Assembly (NCBI GenBank): GCA_946415665.1
Contig: CAMKTI010000019.1
Coordinates: 1 to 18,102 of the forward strand
Direction: 5' to 3'
DNA length: 18,102 nucleotides
Source of the DNA: an uncultured Clostridia bacterium
Lineage (GTDB): Bacteria; Bacillota; Clostridia; Lachnospirales; CAMVHY01
Shown: positions 1 through 7,728 of the stretch, piece by piece
Numbering within the stretch: position 1 is the first letter of the stretch
Layout: the number at the start of each line of letters is the position of its first letter
Program-made: the position numbers and the translations under genes
Notes under the pieces: model-generated
Databases searched by the model: none
The model's input: the letters and a program-made list of their open reading frames with translations, nothing else
Told to the model about the DNA's origin: nothing

Positions 1-612
1 CCCAAAGATTTCGAGATATCGTCTGACTTAAAAGAATTAATCAAAGATATATCAGATGATGATACTAGAATTAATAAAATGAATGGAACTTTCACAGGGG
101 AAAAAGAATTAGACGCATATGCAAAATCAATCTCGGAAAAACAAACAAATTCACAATATTCTAAAAAAGAACAAATAGGATCTAGCTCTAGCGATTCGCT
201 GAACTTCCTTGCTAAAGAGAAACAAAAAATTACAAATAAAGAAGATTTAAGTCAGCGCTCAAAGCTAAACATGTTAACATCTGCAAATAATAAAACAGTT
301 AATATTTTATTGCTAACAAAGAAAATTGTCACTGGTTTAAAACAATCATCTCAAAATAAAAGTTATCCGATATTTAGCAAATATAAAAGTGAAAATGATG
401 GTGAATTAAGTAAGTTGGCAAATGAAAGTATGTCAGAGAATAACGACAAGAAAACAATTAAGGCAGTGAACCCAGGAACCAAAATCAAGACTGCTTTAAA
501 TGATAATTCACTGTTTACCAAACTCAAAAGAAAAAGAGATAAAAGAGATGAAAGATGTGAAGCAATTCCTAAGCAAAAACGTTTATCGCCGTTTGGTATA
601 CTTGGGGAATAA
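1..612 (+). CDS. Hydrophilic Lys/Ser-rich protein of unknown function, C-terminal part (5' end outside the window)
   Basis: The frame is open from the first base to a TAA at 610-612. The ATG at 79 has no Shine-Dalgarno sequence, so the gene most likely starts left of the window and about 203 residues are visible. I do not recognise the family. The visible part has no membrane segment apart from a short hydrophobic stretch (VNILLLTKKIV). It is rich in Lys, Ser, Asn, Glu and Asp and ends in a very basic tail (KLKRKRDKRDER) followed by SPFGILGE. Such composition suggests a largely disordered or surface/nucleic-acid-contacting region, but that is inference. A bidirectional hairpin terminator follows about 100 bases downstream. 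The coding call rests on the long open frame; the function is unknown. Confidence 0.6.
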   Translation, partial: PKDFEISSDLKELIKDISDDDTRINKMNGTFTGEKELDAYAKSISEKQTNSQYSKKEQIGSSSSDSLNFLAKEKQKITNKEDLSQRSKLNMLTSANNKTVNILLLTKKIVTGLKQSSQNKSYPIFSKYKSENDGELSKLANESMSENNDKKTIKAVNPGTKIKTALNDNSLFTKLKRKRDKRDERCEAIPKQKRLSPFGILGE

Positions 613-712
613 AAATACTGTTTTTTGCTAGATACTTGTTTATTAAAAAAAAACGAGCAACAAGACGAGGGGAAAATAAGCTATAATATAAGATGAAATA
701 TAATAAACGTAA

Positions 713-754
713 AAAAACACGGCTGACAAATTTTATTTTGTCAATCGTGTTTTT
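713..754. terminator. Bidirectional rho-independent terminator
   Basis: An A-run plus CACG (713-721) pairs with CGTG plus a T-run (746-754). TGACAAA (724-730) pairs with TTTGTCA (737-743), leaving a 6-base loop and a 2-base internal mismatch. A-tract and T-tract flank the stem, so it can end plus-strand transcription from the gene at 1-612 and minus-strand transcription from the argS remnant. Confidence 0.8.
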
Positions 755-802
755 CTATCTAAATAAAATTATTATAAAAATCAAAATCAGCTTTTACTTT
801 TT

Positions 803-1060
803 TTACATAACATCCGAAACTTTAATTCCCAAAATTTTTAAACCGAATTTTAAAGCTAAATTCACGCACAAACACAAACTTAATCTCGCATTTTTCATTT
901 CTTTCTCTTCATCTAAAACTCTTCATCTAAAATTAAATTACTGTTATAAAATTTATTAGACGCTTACGTGATATTTATAATGCGATGAAAAGTTGCATAC
1001 TGCTTAAACTTTTTTGACAGTTAATTACAGAAAGTCAAAGGCAATTTAATTTGCTTTCGC
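803..1060 (-). pseudogene. argS: Remnant of arginyl-tRNA synthetase, C-terminal (DALR) end
   Basis: Reading the minus strand to a TAA at 803-805 gives a tail of the form ...NARLSLCLCVNLALKFG, then LKILGIKVSDVM. This is the typical end of ArgRS (ARLALV...LKNGLxLLGIxxPExM), part of the anticodon-binding DALR domain. Upstream, in another frame, KFYNSNLILDEE and FHRI match the preceding ArgRS helices (PHRI...FxKFYN). The frame is broken by a perfect 14-bp tandem duplication (905-918 and 919-932) and by further stops, for example TAA at 964-966. Coding similarity fades near 1060, just before the IS end at 1074, so the gene was cut by that insertion or an associated deletion. A hairpin at 713-754 would have been its terminator. 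A functional argS must exist elsewhere. The upper boundary is approximate. Confidence 0.7.
905..932. repeat. Perfect 14-bp tandem duplication inside the argS remnant
   Basis: CTCTTCATCTAAAA occurs at 905-918 and again immediately at 919-932. On the minus strand the unit encodes LDEE. Removing one copy restores a continuous frame from KFYNSNLILDEE into KEMKNARLSL, so the duplication is the frameshifting mutation. Confidence 0.9.
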
Positions 1061-1073
1061 TAAACAAATTCTT

Positions 1074-1895
1074 TAGATAGTGTCTACACAAAAAAGATAA
1101 AAAAGAGGAATAAATTATAAAGTAAAGTATAATAGAGGGAATTAAAAAAAAAGGAGCAAAATAAAAATGGAAAAAAGACGTATCGTAGATTTGATATAAG
1201 TGATGCGGAGTAGGAGCTAATAGAACCGCACATAACGGGTCAGCCTGGGCAACATGGAGGTATAGCCAAAGACAATCGAAAGTTTATCAATGCAGTTGTT
1301 TGGATACTTAAAATAGGATCTCCGTGGAGGAATTCGCCACCGGATTATAGCAAGTGGGGTACAGTTCATCAAAGATTTATTCGATAGCAAAGAAAAGATA
1401 TTTGGAAGAAATTATTTGAGGTACTGAAAGGTGATAAGCACTTTGAATGGCTAATGATAAATTTAACTTATGCAAAAACTCATCAGCTCATATCAAAGAT
1501 AAGAGTGAACTCAATTCGAAAACATATTTAGTTGCAAATAAATATGGCGTACCAATAAATTTTATTATTACGGACGGGTTATCCGCCAATTAAAAGAAAG
1601 CTACTCATTTAGTCGAGAACATAAATGCAACCTTAGTATTTGCGGATCGCGCTTACGATACAAATAAAATTTTATTTTATCTTAAAAAACAATATATAAA
1701 ACTAGTCGTTCCACCAAAACACAATTGTGTTTATCAGCGTAATTATGACCATAAACTTTATCGTTGCCGTCATGTTATCGAAAATGTCTTTCATTGCTTT
1801 TAAGCGTTGGCGCGGTATCGCCACCAGATACACTAAAACACTCGACGATTTTATCGCTTCTATTTATGTTCGTTGTATCTTTTAGACGTTATCTA
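1074..1895 (+). mobile_element. Degenerate IS5-family insertion sequence, about 822 bp
   Basis: Imperfect terminal inverted repeats bound the element. The left end is TAGATAGTGTCTA (1074-1086). The right end (1883-1895), reverse complemented, reads TAGATAACGTCTA, so 11 of 13 positions agree. Between them lies one decayed transposase gene on the plus strand whose stop codon overlaps the right repeat. The same terminal motif recurs at 7549 and 17556. The element sits between the argS remnant and the terminator of the 1070-residue gene. I could not assign a clear target duplication. Confidence 0.8.
1167..1885 (+). pseudogene. IS5-family DDE transposase, multiply frameshifted
   Basis: A Shine-Dalgarno AAGGAG (1151-1156) precedes an ATG at 1167, but the frame breaks after about ten codons. 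Continuing across frames, one reads RRFDISDAE-stop-ELIEPHITG, FINAVVWILKIGSPWRNSPP, GTVHQRFIR, EWLMINLTYAKTH, THLVENINATLVFADRAYD, LVVPPKHNCVYQRNYDHKLY, HVIENVFHCF, KRWRGIATRYTKTLDDF. This order of motifs is that of IS5-family transposases, most like the IS427-type group. The first catalytic Asp position reads Asn (MIN instead of MID). The second Asp (FADRAYD) and the Glu (VIEN) remain. At least three in-frame stops and two frameshifts make it non-functional. Confidence 0.85.
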
Positions 1896-1917
1896 GTATT
1901 TATTTGTAACTAAATTT

Positions 1918-1955
1918 AAAAAAGCTTTCAGGCGCAATAGTCTGAAAGCTTTTTT
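1918..1955 (-). terminator. Rho-independent terminator of the 1070-residue gene (also works on the plus strand)
   Basis: A perfect 14-bp stem pairs 1918-1931 with 1942-1955 around a 10-base loop. The core is AGCTTTCAG/CTGAAAGCT, flanked by A- and T-runs. It lies 20 bases past the stop codon of the minus-strand gene and just right of the IS element. Confidence 0.9.
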
Positions 1956-1975
1956 GTTATGCACTCGATTTAATT

Positions 1976-4900
1976 TCATTTATTCTTATTCTGGTTTGGT
2001 ACCATACTAACTCGTTGCATACCTGGAATTGTTTGTTGATATGATATTTTGTTAGAGATGTCTGTTTGACCTGTTTTTTTCATTCTATCTATTTGATTTT
2101 GCAACTTATTTAACTGCGTATCTATTTTGTTTAATTCACTTTTCCTTATCAAATTTAATATATAATAAAATATCCCTAAAAACTTTCGAACAAGCCAGTT
2201 TCTATTTGACAATTCTCCAGCAATATTTTTAATTTTGGAAATTTGTTCCTCCAAACTTGTTTTACGGTCTTGCAATTCTTTGATTTCAGCTTCTGTTTTT
2301 GCAATTTCTATATTATATGCTGAATTATTCTTATTTTGATTGTTATTCCTTGGATTTTCCATTGAATTTTTTAGATCAACTTCGTTGATATTTGGATAGA
2401 TAACTTTGGCGGTATTTTGATTATTATTTTCGTTTTTAATCCCACCATTATTTATATTTTTATTTATATTCATATCTTCAACGTTGTTCATGTTTTTATT
2501 TTTCTGATCATTACTTAGTAAACCATTGTCATCTTTTGGATCAACTTCGTTAATATTGAAATAATCAGGGTTGGGGGCACCTTGATTATTATTTTCGTTT
2601 TTAATCTCACCTTTATTTATATCCATTACATTGTTATAAGCACATTCGATGTCTCGATCTGAAATTTTTCTGCCAGAAATTGTACAATATTCCATTGTAA
2701 TCGTTTTAAATGTTTCAAAATCTTTGTTTCCCATTTGTTTATTCATTTTCGATATTAAATTATTAAACTCATTAAAATTTAAGTTAATCGCATTTGCCAT
2801 ATTGTAGTTTGCAAAATAATTAATCAACGATATAAATTTTTCAAGTTGTAAATATTCTGCCGGAATTTTATCAATTACCTGAATAAAAAATCCTCGTATT
2901 TTTTCATTTTCATCACTAGTACGTTTCTCAGGTAAGATCGGTTTAGTCAGAAAAAACGAAAACCACGTGTCAAATTCTTTTTCTTCCAGATTTTTTGGTG
3001 ATTCTGACATATAAGTCCAAAAATCATTTTTATTAAACAAGTTATACGTTATTGAGAGGTAACCGGTATTACCAAGTCTGGCATTTCTATCGTCCTCAAG
3101 ACATACATTACGCCCCGTCGATTGACTACCACTAACAGAAATCCCCATATTTTTCGCTAACTTTAAAATATCAAAAAGTTGAACATCTTTAGCTCTACAA
3201 TCTTTACAAAATTTTAAAACCGTAAACGAATTCAACACTGAGTTCTTAGTACAAGATAATATTTTTTCCATATCGTCTAAACTTAATTTATAACCTTCAA
3301 CAAACTTCTCTTCTCCGGTAAACATTGAAAGAGTTCTATAAAATGATTTTTTATTACACTCCAATAATGGAAACAAATTATTTTTCGCATAAACAAGCGC
3401 TTGAATTATTAATTTATCTTTTTGTTTTTGATCAATTTTCTGTTTTGGCAAATCATAATGACTGTCACACAGAAAATCTAATCTCTTACTCAATTCTGTA
3501 TATACGGTATCAAAATCCACATCTTCAGGAAAAAATGGTACAATCCAACTTCCTAAATACATAAAATATTTTATATCATCTAAACTAAGTTTAGAAATAT
3601 TAACAGTAAAATCATTTTTCTTTAAATCGTCATAAGCTGAACGAAAACCTAAATAAAACTTTTTAATTTCCTCACTGGATTCCACATCTTTGCTGCTAAG
3701 ACTACTAAAAGAAAAATCTATTTCATCAGAACTATTTTTAAGCAAACCCAGCATATTGTCAGTTGAACACCAATGTATGCCACTCATCATGCCACCAAAC
3801 ATTGCTTCGAGGCAAATCTTTTTATTCTTATCGGATTTTCGAATTTTAATAGCGCTATTCAACCTGATCTGATTATCAATTCGTGAACCATTGCACGCAA
3901 AACATGCAGACAAATCAAACAACTTTTTAAGCATGGAATCATCCGTATATTCTTCAAATGTTTCTTCGTCTATGAGATTAACAACTCCCATTTCATCGAT
4001 TCGATCTACCGACATAACGCTATTTTCCAAATTCCGCAAAACAAAATTTTTTACTAATTTGTTATATGCCACAACTTTGTTTTTATCTCTTGATTCTATA
4101 GCTTCTTTTTTCTTTTTTTCTAATAAAGAACCAATTCTTTCCCAAGCGTTATATTTAATTTTTATAATACAATTATAATAACACGCCGACAATCGATTTT
4201 TTTCATACTCTGACAACGAATTCGAGTCGATTATTTCCCAAATCAAATCATTTGTTTCAACAAGAATATCTAACAATTGATTTTGATGTTTATTATAGTT
4301 TTCTTTTGCTTTATTATTCTTTTTTTCATCTTTTTTTCCGTCCGGATAATACTTTGCTTTAAACTCACGTTCATTAATTTGTGGAATAATAGCTGTCTCA
4401 AGAAATTGTGCATAAAAATCAAATAAACCTGGATTTTTTACGTCCTTGTTAATTTTTTTAATATACTCAAAACAGGATTTTGCTTTTTCATTGTTTTTAT
4501 CTAATTTTTCATTCCAATCAAACGATTTAATTTTATCTGCTAAGGTGACAAAATCGCCCAACAAAGTAGTTAAAAAATCATTCTGATTTGAAGGATCTAT
4601 ATACTGATCAATCCAATCAGGTAACTTGTCTACATTTTCATGAAACGCGATGAATAAATCATGGCATTGTTGCTTTGACAAAATCAGGCTTCTTATATTC
4701 CGATAAAAAAAACTTTCCAAAACTTTATTATATGCATTTATTTTTTCCCGATCTCCTGTAGTTTCTAACTCCGTTTTTTTTGGTTTTTTTGTATATAAAA
4801 ATCTTTTAAAACAATCGCCATCAATCTTTGATATGACTTTATCGGCATACTCCAAACGCAAGCTTCTATCCAAAAATAAATAATTTTCCCACAAATAATC

Positions 4901-5188
4901 ATTTATCTCCGCAAGTACATCAAATAATCCGCCTTGATATTCTTCAAATTCTTCCTTTGATTTATATTTAGTTTTGTTGTCCTCATATTTTTCATTCATC
5001 TGTTGCAGAATCACTTCTGTAAGAAATTTCAAACATCTCTTAAACCCTGCACATCCATACGGATTCTTCTTAAAATGTGAAAAATATGTTTTTACAAGAC
5101 TAATATCCCGTTTTTCTGCGAGCTTTTCTTGCAAAAGCTCGAAGTTACCAAAGTGTGCATCTTTAATTAATTTATTTTCTGCTGACAT
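1976..5188 (-). CDS. Large repeat-containing protein of unknown function (1070 residues)
   Basis: I do not recognise the family. The start is supported by a GGAGGG ribosome binding site 8-10 bases upstream. There is no N-terminal signal peptide. Residues about 33-171 and 237-393 are two diverged copies of one helical domain. Both contain FLTE/FLET...QxNE, then LFDVLAEINDYLWE versus LLDILVETNDLIWE, then NAYNKVLESFFYRN versus VAYNKLVKNFVLRN. Residues about 400-850 are probably globular, with KLSLDD motifs at 533 and 634. Residues 859-955 form an Asn-rich linker holding two copies of IKNENNNQ...NINEVD. The C-terminus has a coiled coil (about 957-990), a hydrophobic segment WLVRKFLGIFYYILNLI (998-1014), and a second coiled coil (about 1016-1038), forming a possible membrane-touching hairpin. 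It appears monocistronic, with a strong terminator. A structural, surface or host-interaction role is possible but unproven. Confidence 0.85.
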   Translation of the reverse strand: MSAENKLIKDAHFGNFELLQEKLAEKRDISLVKTYFSHFKKNPYGCAGFKRCLKFLTEVILQQMNEKYEDNKTKYKSKEEFEEYQGGLFDVLAEINDYLWENYLFLDRSLRLEYADKVISKIDGDCFKRFLYTKKPKKTELETTGDREKINAYNKVLESFFYRNIRSLILSKQQCHDLFIAFHENVDKLPDWIDQYIDPSNQNDFLTTLLGDFVTLADKIKSFDWNEKLDKNNEKAKSCFEYIKKINKDVKNPGLFDFYAQFLETAIIPQINEREFKAKYYPDGKKDEKKNNKAKENYNKHQNQLLDILVETNDLIWEIIDSNSLSEYEKNRLSACYYNCIIKIKYNAWERIGSLLEKKKKEAIESRDKNKVVAYNKLVKNFVLRNLENSVMSVDRIDEMGVVNLIDEETFEEYTDDSMLKKLFDLSACFACNGSRIDNQIRLNSAIKIRKSDKNKKICLEAMFGGMMSGIHWCSTDNMLGLLKNSSDEIDFSFSSLSSKDVESSEEIKKFYLGFRSAYDDLKKNDFTVNISKLSLDDIKYFMYLGSWIVPFFPEDVDFDTVYTELSKRLDFLCDSHYDLPKQKIDQKQKDKLIIQALVYAKNNLFPLLECNKKSFYRTLSMFTGEEKFVEGYKLSLDDMEKILSCTKNSVLNSFTVLKFCKDCRAKDVQLFDILKLAKNMGISVSGSQSTGRNVCLEDDRNARLGNTGYLSITYNLFNKNDFWTYMSESPKNLEEKEFDTWFSFFLTKPILPEKRTSDENEKIRGFFIQVIDKIPAEYLQLEKFISLINYFANYNMANAINLNFNEFNNLISKMNKQMGNKDFETFKTITMEYCTISGRKISDRDIECAYNNVMDINKGEIKNENNNQGAPNPDYFNINEVDPKDDNGLLSNDQKNKNMNNVEDMNINKNINNGGIKNENNNQNTAKVIYPNINEVDLKNSMENPRNNNQNKNNSAYNIEIAKTEAEIKELQDRKTSLEEQISKIKNIAGELSNRNWLVRKFLGIFYYILNLIRKSELNKIDTQLNKLQNQIDRMKKTGQTDISNKISYQQTIPGMQRVSMVPNQNKNK
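2374..2452 (-). repeat. Asn-rich linker repeat, copy A
   Basis: This is about 79 bp within the 1070-residue gene, repeated at 2539-2617 with a 165-bp (55-codon) period. Two blocks are identical between copies: 13 bases starting GATCAACTTC (2374-2386) and 25 bases at 2417-2441. It encodes the IKNENNNQ...NINEVD unit. Confidence 0.8.
2539..2617 (-). repeat. Asn-rich linker repeat, copy B
   Basis: Second copy of the 165-bp-period repeat, with identical blocks at 2539-2551 and 2582-2606. The period keeps the reading frame, so the duplication lengthened the linker without breaking the protein. Confidence 0.8.
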
Positions 5189-5390
5189 AAAAAATTCCCT
5201 CCATTAAAATTTTTGTATTCGAACAAAATTTATATACCCGAACACAATTTTATTTTAACAAAAAAAATAATATTTGGCAATTATTTTTTTATGTTATAAA
5301 AAATTTATATGCAATAAATATAAAAGTAAAATCCAATCCAAAATAATTTTATTTTAAAACTGGCTTAACTGATAATTTTATTTGTCCAAT

Positions 5391-5419
5391 AAAAAAACTG
5401 CCGATTTTATTCGACAGTT
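5391..5419 (-). terminator. Rho-independent terminator after groEL
   Basis: On the minus strand AACTGTCGA pairs with TCGGCAGTT (one U-G wobble) around a 6-base loop (5405-5410), followed by seven T residues. It lies 30 bases after the groEL stop. Confidence 0.85.
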
Positions 5420-5448
5420 CTTTTAATAAAATCAAAATTAATTTTATC

Positions 5449-7080
5449 TTACATCATGCCCATGCCATTCATAGCAGCCGGATTTGGCATAGCTTGATTA
5501 TTTTCTTCTTTTTTATCAACGACAATAGCTTCTGTTGTCAAACAAGTCGAAGCAACACTCTCGGCATTCTGTAAAGCACTACGTGTAACTTTTGTCGGAT
5601 CGATTATTCCGGCTTGAATCATATTTACATATTCTCCCGTAAGCGCATTAAATCCAATTTCGTCATTTGATTCTTGAACTTTATTTACTATCACGGCGCC
5701 TTCAAAACCTGCATTTTTAGCAATTTGACACAAAGGCGCTTTTAAAGCTTCTAAAACTATTTGTGCACCACTTTTTTCGTCGCCTTCCAGATTATTAATT
5801 AACTCAGAAACATATTTTATTGCGTGAATATAAGTCGAACCACCACCAGCAACTATTCCTTCTTCAACAGCTGCTTTTGTTGCGGCTAAAGCGTCTTCGA
5901 TGCGTAATTTTTTTTCCTTTAATTCAGTTTCTGTTGCGGCTCCAACTCTTATAACTGCAACTCCACCTGATAATTTTGCTAAGCGCTCTTGTAATTTCTC
6001 TCTATCAAAATCCGACGTCGTATCATCAATTTGTAATTTTATTTGGCTAATACGGTTTTTAATATCGTTTTTATCTCCTGCACCGTCAACAATCGTAGTA
6101 TTTTCTTTATCAACTTTTACTGTTTTTGCACGACCAAGCATTTCTAATTTGGCATCTTTTAATTCTAAACCGACTTCTTCCGAAATGACTTTTCCACCGG
6201 TTAAAATTGCAATATCATCAAGCATTGCTTTACGTCTGTCACCAAATCCCGGAGCTTTTACAGCAACACAATTAAACGTCCCGCGTAATTTATTTACGAC
6301 AAGCGTTGTCAAAGCTTCACCTTCGATTTCATCGGCAATAATTAACAACTTAGCTCCGGACTGAACAATTTGTTCAAGCAAAGGTAAAATATCCTGTATG
6401 TTTGAAATCTTTTTATCCGTTATCAAAACATATGGATCTTCCAAAATTGCCACCATTTTATCGCTATCAGTTACCATATAAGACGAAACATATCCACGAT
6501 CAAATTGCATTCCTTCAACTAGATCAAGTTCGGTTTGCATCGTTTTAGATTCTTCGACAGTTATTACACCGTCTTTCGAAACTTTTTCCATTGCATCGGC
6601 AACTAAATTTCCAACATTTTCATCTCCAGCAGATATCGACGCAACTTTTGCAATTTTATCTTTGCCACTTATACTTTGACTCGCTTCCGATATTTTTTTT
6701 ACAACAACATCAACTGCTTTTTTCATTCCATTTCTTAAAATTATTGGATTTGCTCCAGCAGCAATATTTTTTACTCCTACGTTTATCATTGCTTGTGCCA
6801 AAATTGTTGCCGTTGTTGTTCCATCTCCGGCCGTATCATTTGTTTTTGTCGAAACTTCTTTTACAAGTTGAGCTCCCATATTTTCAAATGCATTCTCAAG
6901 CTCTATTTCTTTTGCAATTGTCACACCGTCATTTGTTATTAATGGCGTTCCATAAGATTTTCCCAATACAACATTTCTTCCTTTTGGGCCAAGAGTAATT
7001 TTTACAGTATCTGCAAGTTGATTTACTCCGCTTGTTAATAATTCACGTGCCTCTGCACCATATTTAATTTCTTTTGGCAT
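5449..7080 (-). CDS. groL: Chaperonin GroEL (Hsp60)
   Basis: ATP-dependent double-ring chaperonin subunit that folds non-native proteins in the cytoplasm together with GroES. The 543-residue length is normal for the family. The ATP-site motif GDGTTT is at residues 85-90, GPKGRNV at 31-37, and the flexible Met/Gly tail ends in MNGMGMM. The start follows a GGGAGG ribosome binding site. groES lies 27 bases upstream and a hairpin terminator follows, so the pair forms a two-gene operon driven by the promoter at 7460-7488. Nothing looks truncated or damaged. The family assignment is certain from sequence. Confidence 0.98.
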   Translation of the reverse strand: MPKEIKYGAEARELLTSGVNQLADTVKITLGPKGRNVVLGKSYGTPLITNDGVTIAKEIELENAFENMGAQLVKEVSTKTNDTAGDGTTTATILAQAMINVGVKNIAAGANPIILRNGMKKAVDVVVKKISEASQSISGKDKIAKVASISAGDENVGNLVADAMEKVSKDGVITVEESKTMQTELDLVEGMQFDRGYVSSYMVTDSDKMVAILEDPYVLITDKKISNIQDILPLLEQIVQSGAKLLIIADEIEGEALTTLVVNKLRGTFNCVAVKAPGFGDRRKAMLDDIAILTGGKVISEEVGLELKDAKLEMLGRAKTVKVDKENTTIVDGAGDKNDIKNRISQIKLQIDDTTSDFDREKLQERLAKLSGGVAVIRVGAATETELKEKKLRIEDALAATKAAVEEGIVAGGGSTYIHAIKYVSELINNLEGDEKSGAQIVLEALKAPLCQIAKNAGFEGAVIVNKVQESNDEIGFNALTGEYVNMIQAGIIDPTKVTRSALQNAESVASTCLTTEAIVVDKKEENNQAMPNPAAMNGMGMM

Positions 7081-7107
7081 AAAAAAATATAACCTCCCAA
7101 AAATTTT

Positions 7108-7395
7108 TTATTCAAGAACAGCTAAAATATCGTTTTGCTTAACTATAATATATTCTTCCGAATCTAATTTTATTTCTGTTCCGGCATATTTCGAATAAAC
7201 GACTTTGTCGCCGGGTTTTACTTGCATAATAATTTCTTTTCCGTCAATTATTCCACCGGGACCAACAGCAATTACTTCTGCTTCTTGCGGTTTTTCCTGT
7301 GATTTTGCCGCCAAAATAATTCCGGATTTTGTTTTTTCTTCAGCATCACATTGTTTTAAAACTACGCGATCGCCTAAAGGTTTTAAATTAGCCAT
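7108..7395 (-). CDS. groS: Co-chaperonin GroES (Hsp10)
   Basis: Heptameric lid of the GroEL chamber. The 95-residue protein begins MANLKPLGDRVVLK, has the mobile loop around residues 17-33 (KTKSGIILA), the GPGG turn and the C-terminal pattern YIIVKQNDILAVLE. The frame is open for a further 19 codons upstream, but the ATG at 7393-7395 is chosen because a GGAGG site lies just before it and family members begin there. It is the first gene of the groESL operon. Upstream are a consensus promoter and an inverted repeat. Confidence 0.97.
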   Translation of the reverse strand: MANLKPLGDRVVLKQCDAEEKTKSGIILAAKSQEKPQEAEVIAVGPGGIIDGKEIIMQVKPGDKVVYSKYAGTEIKLDSEEYIIVKQNDILAVLE

Positions 7396-7418
7396 AAAAA
7401 TAATTCCTCCTAATTTTT

Positions 7419-7454
7419 TTGTGCTTGAATATAAAAAAAAACTGACAAGCACAA
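7419..7454 (-). promoter_or_regulatory. Inverted repeat at the groESL transcription start, possible operator or leader hairpin
   Basis: TTGTGCTTG (7419-7427) and CAAGCACAA (7446-7454) form a perfect 9-bp inverted repeat with an 18-base spacer. It overlaps the expected transcription start, the place where the HrcA operator CIRCE sits in many Firmicutes. The arms and the spacer do not match CIRCE (TTAGCACTC-N9-GAGTGCTAA). An operator role is inference. Confidence 0.45.
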
Positions 7455-7459
7455 CGCAG

Positions 7460-7488
7460 ATTATAATAAATTAATTTTTTGCTTTCAA
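7460..7488 (-). promoter_or_regulatory. Sigma-A-type promoter of groESL
   Basis: On the minus strand the -35 box TTGAAA (7483-7488) and the -10 box TATAAT (7460-7465) are separated by exactly 17 bases. They are near-perfect matches to the housekeeping consensus. It lies about 65 bases upstream of the groES start and about 60 bases from the IS end at 7549. Confidence 0.85.
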
Positions 7489-7548
7489 GATTTTTTTTTG
7501 GAGCTAAAAAAATTTATGCCTAATGTATTTTGGATATGCAGATTTTTT

Positions 7549-7641
7549 TAGATAGTGTCCACACGCAATAAGAATAAAAACAATGAATAGAGGGAACGGA
7601 AGAAAAAGAAATGAACAAGAAATATATCATAGATTTGACAT
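7549..7641 (+). mobile_element. Left-end remnant of an IS5-family element
   Basis: TAGATAGTGTCCACAC (7549-7564) repeats the terminal motif of the element at 1074. The following stretch also matches in order: AATAGAGGGAA, a purine-rich ribosome binding region, and then ATATCATAGATTTGACATA, comparable to the first codons of the transposase (YHRFDI here, RRFDIS there). After about 7641 similarity stops and the rest of the element is missing. It separates gpmI from groES. Confidence 0.65.
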
Positions 7642-7728
7642 AAAAGTTCAAATTTCATATCACAAAGCAAAGCTCTTTTGTTATTTAAGCAAATACCAAA
7701 CAATAAATATTACAAAACGAAAAAATTT

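Noticed and set aside
905..932. The 14-bp tandem repeat as an IS target-site duplication
   Set aside because: The two copies are directly adjacent with no element between them, and they lie 142 bp from the IS end.
693..959. 88-residue plus-strand open frame
   Set aside because: It has no usable ribosome binding site, runs through the terminator hairpin at 713-754, and is antisense to the argS remnant, which explains the sequence better.
3325..5207. Several plus-strand open frames over the 1070-residue gene
   Set aside because: They are antisense shadows without ribosome binding sites. The minus-strand frame is continuous for 3.2 kb with a good start and terminator.
5900..6998. Plus-strand open frames opposite groEL
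   Set aside because: groEL is certain on the minus strand; the opposite frames have biased composition and no start signals.
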